NCBI GenBank assembly: GCA_021205375.1 | Contig: JAJPXR010000086.1 | Span: forward strand, 1 to 7,250 | Direction: 5' to 3' | Source: Clostridiales bacterium | Lineage (GTDB): Bacteria; Bacillota; Clostridia; Oscillospirales; Oscillospiraceae | DNA length: 7,250 nt | Shown here: positions 5,589 to 7,250 of the stretch, piece by piece | Position numbering within the stretch: position 1 is the first letter of the stretch | Layout of the letters: each line of letters begins with the position of its first letter | Notes under the pieces: generated by a model | Told to the model about the DNA's origin: nothing | The model's database searches: none | What the model saw: only the letters and a program-made list of their open reading frames with translations | Made by a program: the position numbers and the translations under genes

Positions 5589-7250
5589 GATTCACCTCTG
5601 GCTCTGCCGGCGGCGCGTCCCTCTCCTGACCCTCTAAAGTCTGCCCGGAAATCTCCGACAGCTTGGTGGTCATGATTCGGTACAGCTCTGTATCCTGGGG
5701 GAAGCGGTCAATAAAGGGCAAAATGACATCGCCGTAAAACAGCAGCCCTTCGCCCTCCCCGGACTGGGTGACATAGGAGAGCTGGTAAGGCGAAATGCCG
5801 AGCTGGTTGGCGAGTATCTGCCGGTCTCCGCTGGCCTGGTTCAGCATGAGGATGAAATCGCTGTTTTCAAAGATGTTCTCCACCTCACGGGAGGCCAGCA
5901 GATCCTTCACGTTTTGAGTGACCCCTGTGGGGATTCCACCCCATTTTCGGAACCTTTTCCAAATCTCCACGCTGTACGCCGCCGTCTGCTCCTCCCGGAG
6001 CAGCAGGTGAAACTCGTCCATATAATATCGGGTAATTTTCCCCTCGCTGCGGTTGGCAGTGACGCGACCCCAGACCTGGTCCTGCACCACCAGCATCCCG
6101 ATTTTCTTGAGCTGTTTCCCCAGCTCCTTGATGTCGTAGCAGATAAACCGGTTCTGGATGTCCACGTTGGTGCGGTGATTGAACAGGTTCAGAGAACCTT
6201 TGACGTAAATCTCCAACGCCGTGGCAACGTGGCGGGCCTCCTTTTCCTCCTGCTCCAGCAGGGCGTTGTACAGGTCCTCCAGCAGCGGCATATTCTTCGG
6301 CACCGGGTTTTCAAAATACCGCCGATAGATTTGGTGAACACACCGGTCAATGACCGTCTTTTCCACCGGGAGAAGGCCCTCTTTGCCGCCGACAATGAGT
6401 TCACAGAGGGAGAGGATAAAGTCGGATTTCAGCGCGATGGGATTGTCCTCCTCGGAGTAGTTGCTGTTGATGTCCATCGGGTTGATATACTGGGTGCTGG
6501 AGGGGCTGATTTTGATAACCTGCCCGTTCAGGCGCTGCACCAGTGCCGCATACTCCGCCTCCGGGTCGCAGACGATGATGTCATCATCCGTGGTCAGGAA
6601 CGCATTGGCAATTTCCCGCTTGGCGGCGAAGGATTTACCGGCACCAGGGGTGCCGAGGATCAAGCCGTTGGGGTTTTTCAGCCGCTTTCGGTCTGCCATT
6701 ATGAGGTTGTTGGAGAGGGCGTTCAGCCCATAGTAGAGGCTGTTCTGCTGGAACAGCTCCTGAGTGGTGAAGGGAATGAGGATACCGATGGAGCTGGTGG
6801 TCATGCCCCGCTGAATCTCAATGAGATTGTTCGCCAGGGGGAGACAGCTCATGAGGCCCTGCTCCTGCTGGTAATCCAGTCGCCGTAGGTTGCAGTTGTA
6901 CTTCTGGGCCAGAGAGGAGATGCGGAACACGTTGGTCTCCAGCTCCTGTTTCGTCCGCCCGGTGCTGAGAACAAGAAACGTCAGATTGAACATCCGCTCA
7001 TTCTGGCTCTGTAATTCTTTGAGCAGTTCTTTTGCGTCATGCCCGTAGGTGGCGAGGTCGCTGGGCAATATGTCAATGTCGTACCCGCTGCGAACGGCTT
7101 TCTTCTGCTCCTCGATCTTGCTCCGGTCCAGCTCCGTGATGGTGCGCTTCACCGTCTTGATGGCCTTGTTCTGGTCCACCGACTGAATGTGCATCGTCAC
7201 CACCTGGCTGCTGTCTCCGTCCAGAAACTCTTTCAGCAGCCTGTCGCTGA
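5578..7250 (-). CDS. VirB4/TraE-type conjugation ATPase (5' end beyond the window)
   Basis: About 556 C-terminal residues are visible. The frame is still open at the window edge, so the start lies outside; the GTG at 7203 is internal, since it has no good ribosome binding site and family conservation continues before it (LLKEFLDGDSSQ). Relatives are roughly 800 residues, so about a third is missing. Counting from the first full codon (7248), Walker A is GTPGAGKS at 199-206 (6654-6631), Walker B is YYMDEFH with Asp411-Glu412 (near 6018-6013), and a GVTQN motif follows at about 442-446. NPNGLILG, INPMDIN and FILSLCELIVGGKEG are typical of Firmicute ICE VirB4 proteins. The enzyme is a cytoplasmic hexameric ATPase that powers type IV channel assembly and transfer. 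Both nucleotide motifs are intact. Its last codons overlap the CD1108-like start by 11 bases. Confidence 0.95.
   Translation of the reverse strand, partial: SDRLLKEFLDGDSSQVVTMHIQSVDQNKAIKTVKRTITELDRSKIEEQKKAVRSGYDIDILPSDLATYGHDAKELLKELQSQNERMFNLTFLVLSTGRTKQELETNVFRISSLAQKYNCNLRRLDYQQEQGLMSCLPLANNLIEIQRGMTTSSIGILIPFTTQELFQQNSLYYGLNALSNNLIMADRKRLKNPNGLILGTPGAGKSFAAKREIANAFLTTDDDIIVCDPEAEYAALVQRLNGQVIKISPSSTQYINPMDINSNYSEEDNPIALKSDFILSLCELIVGGKEGLLPVEKTVIDRCVHQIYRRYFENPVPKNMPLLEDLYNALLEQEEKEARHVATALEIYVKGSLNLFNHRTNVDIQNRFICYDIKELGKQLKKIGMLVVQDQVWGRVTANRSEGKITRYYMDEFHLLLREEQTAAYSVEIWKRFRKWGGIPTGVTQNVKDLLASREVENIFENSDFILMLNQASGDRQILANQLGISPYQLSYVTQSGEGEGLLFYGDVILPFIDRFPQDTELYRIMTTKLSEISGQTLEGQERDAPPAEPEVNHAR

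Noticed and set aside
4740..5675. Long plus-strand open frame (311 codons) opposite the CD1108-like and virB4-like genes
   Set aside because: It is antisense to two well-supported genes, has low-complexity Arg/Gly/Leu composition, and has no family resemblance.
5914..6888. Long plus-strand open frame (324 codons) opposite the virB4-like gene
   Set aside because: It is antisense to conserved Walker A and B regions, and its sequence is what the reverse of a conserved ATPase gives.
7198..7203. GTG codons at 7203 and 7200 as the start of the virB4-like gene
   Set aside because: The frame stays open to the window edge with family-like sequence, there is no good ribosome binding site, and the protein would lack its N-terminal third.
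1..7250. CRISPR array, tRNA or rRNA genes, and insertion sequences
   Set aside because: No spaced direct repeats, cloverleaf-like sequence, rRNA segments or transposase motifs were seen on either strand.

Overview
The window looks like a piece of an integrative and conjugative element (ICE) from a gut-type Clostridia (Firmicutes). The evidence is a run of minus-strand genes in the order typical of Tn1549/CTn4-like elements: a VirB4/TraE-type conjugation ATPase, a large CD1108-type cell-wall protein, a small DUF4315 protein and a DUF4366 (CD1107-type) membrane protein. Strong GGAGG-type ribosome binding sites and GC-rich coding sequence fit such a host. Genus cannot be fixed from the sequence alone.

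Layout. Positions 1-173 are a leader with a plausible extended -10 promoter. Positions 174-1328 (+) encode a membrane-anchored metallophosphoesterase with all core motifs intact. Positions 1329-1508 lie between convergent genes and hold a strand-specific intrinsic terminator for the minus strand plus a second UUCG-loop hairpin. Positions 1509-2073 (-) are a two-gene toxin-antitoxin operon, Phd/YefM-type antitoxin first and RelE/ParE-type toxin second, overlapping by 20 bases, with its own promoter and palindromic operator candidates at 2113-2157. A hairpin at 2181-2200 follows the last transfer gene. From 2225 to the right edge (-) runs the transfer operon, read right to left: virB4-like gene (cut by the window edge), CD1108-like gene, DUF4315 gene, DUF4366 gene. 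Two of its three junctions are 11-base overlaps and the third is a 30-base gap, so it is probably one translationally coupled transcription unit.

How they work together. The ATPase should power assembly and substrate transfer of a Gram-positive type IV secretion channel. The CD1108-like protein has a basic cytoplasmic part, one membrane span and an outer part with a 3D domain, and may open the wall at the channel. The DUF4366 protein is a very acidic surface protein with an SH3b domain and an acidic cytoplasmic tail. The toxin-antitoxin pair probably stabilises the element. The metallophosphoesterase may be cargo or flanking chromosome; its substrate cannot be told from sequence.

The most notable points are that the C-terminal LytM/M23-like domain of the CD1108-like protein has lost every expected zinc ligand, and that the operon ends after the DUF4366 gene where related elements usually continue with further transfer and replication genes. 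I found no clear new system here: most of the window is a recognisable ICE module.
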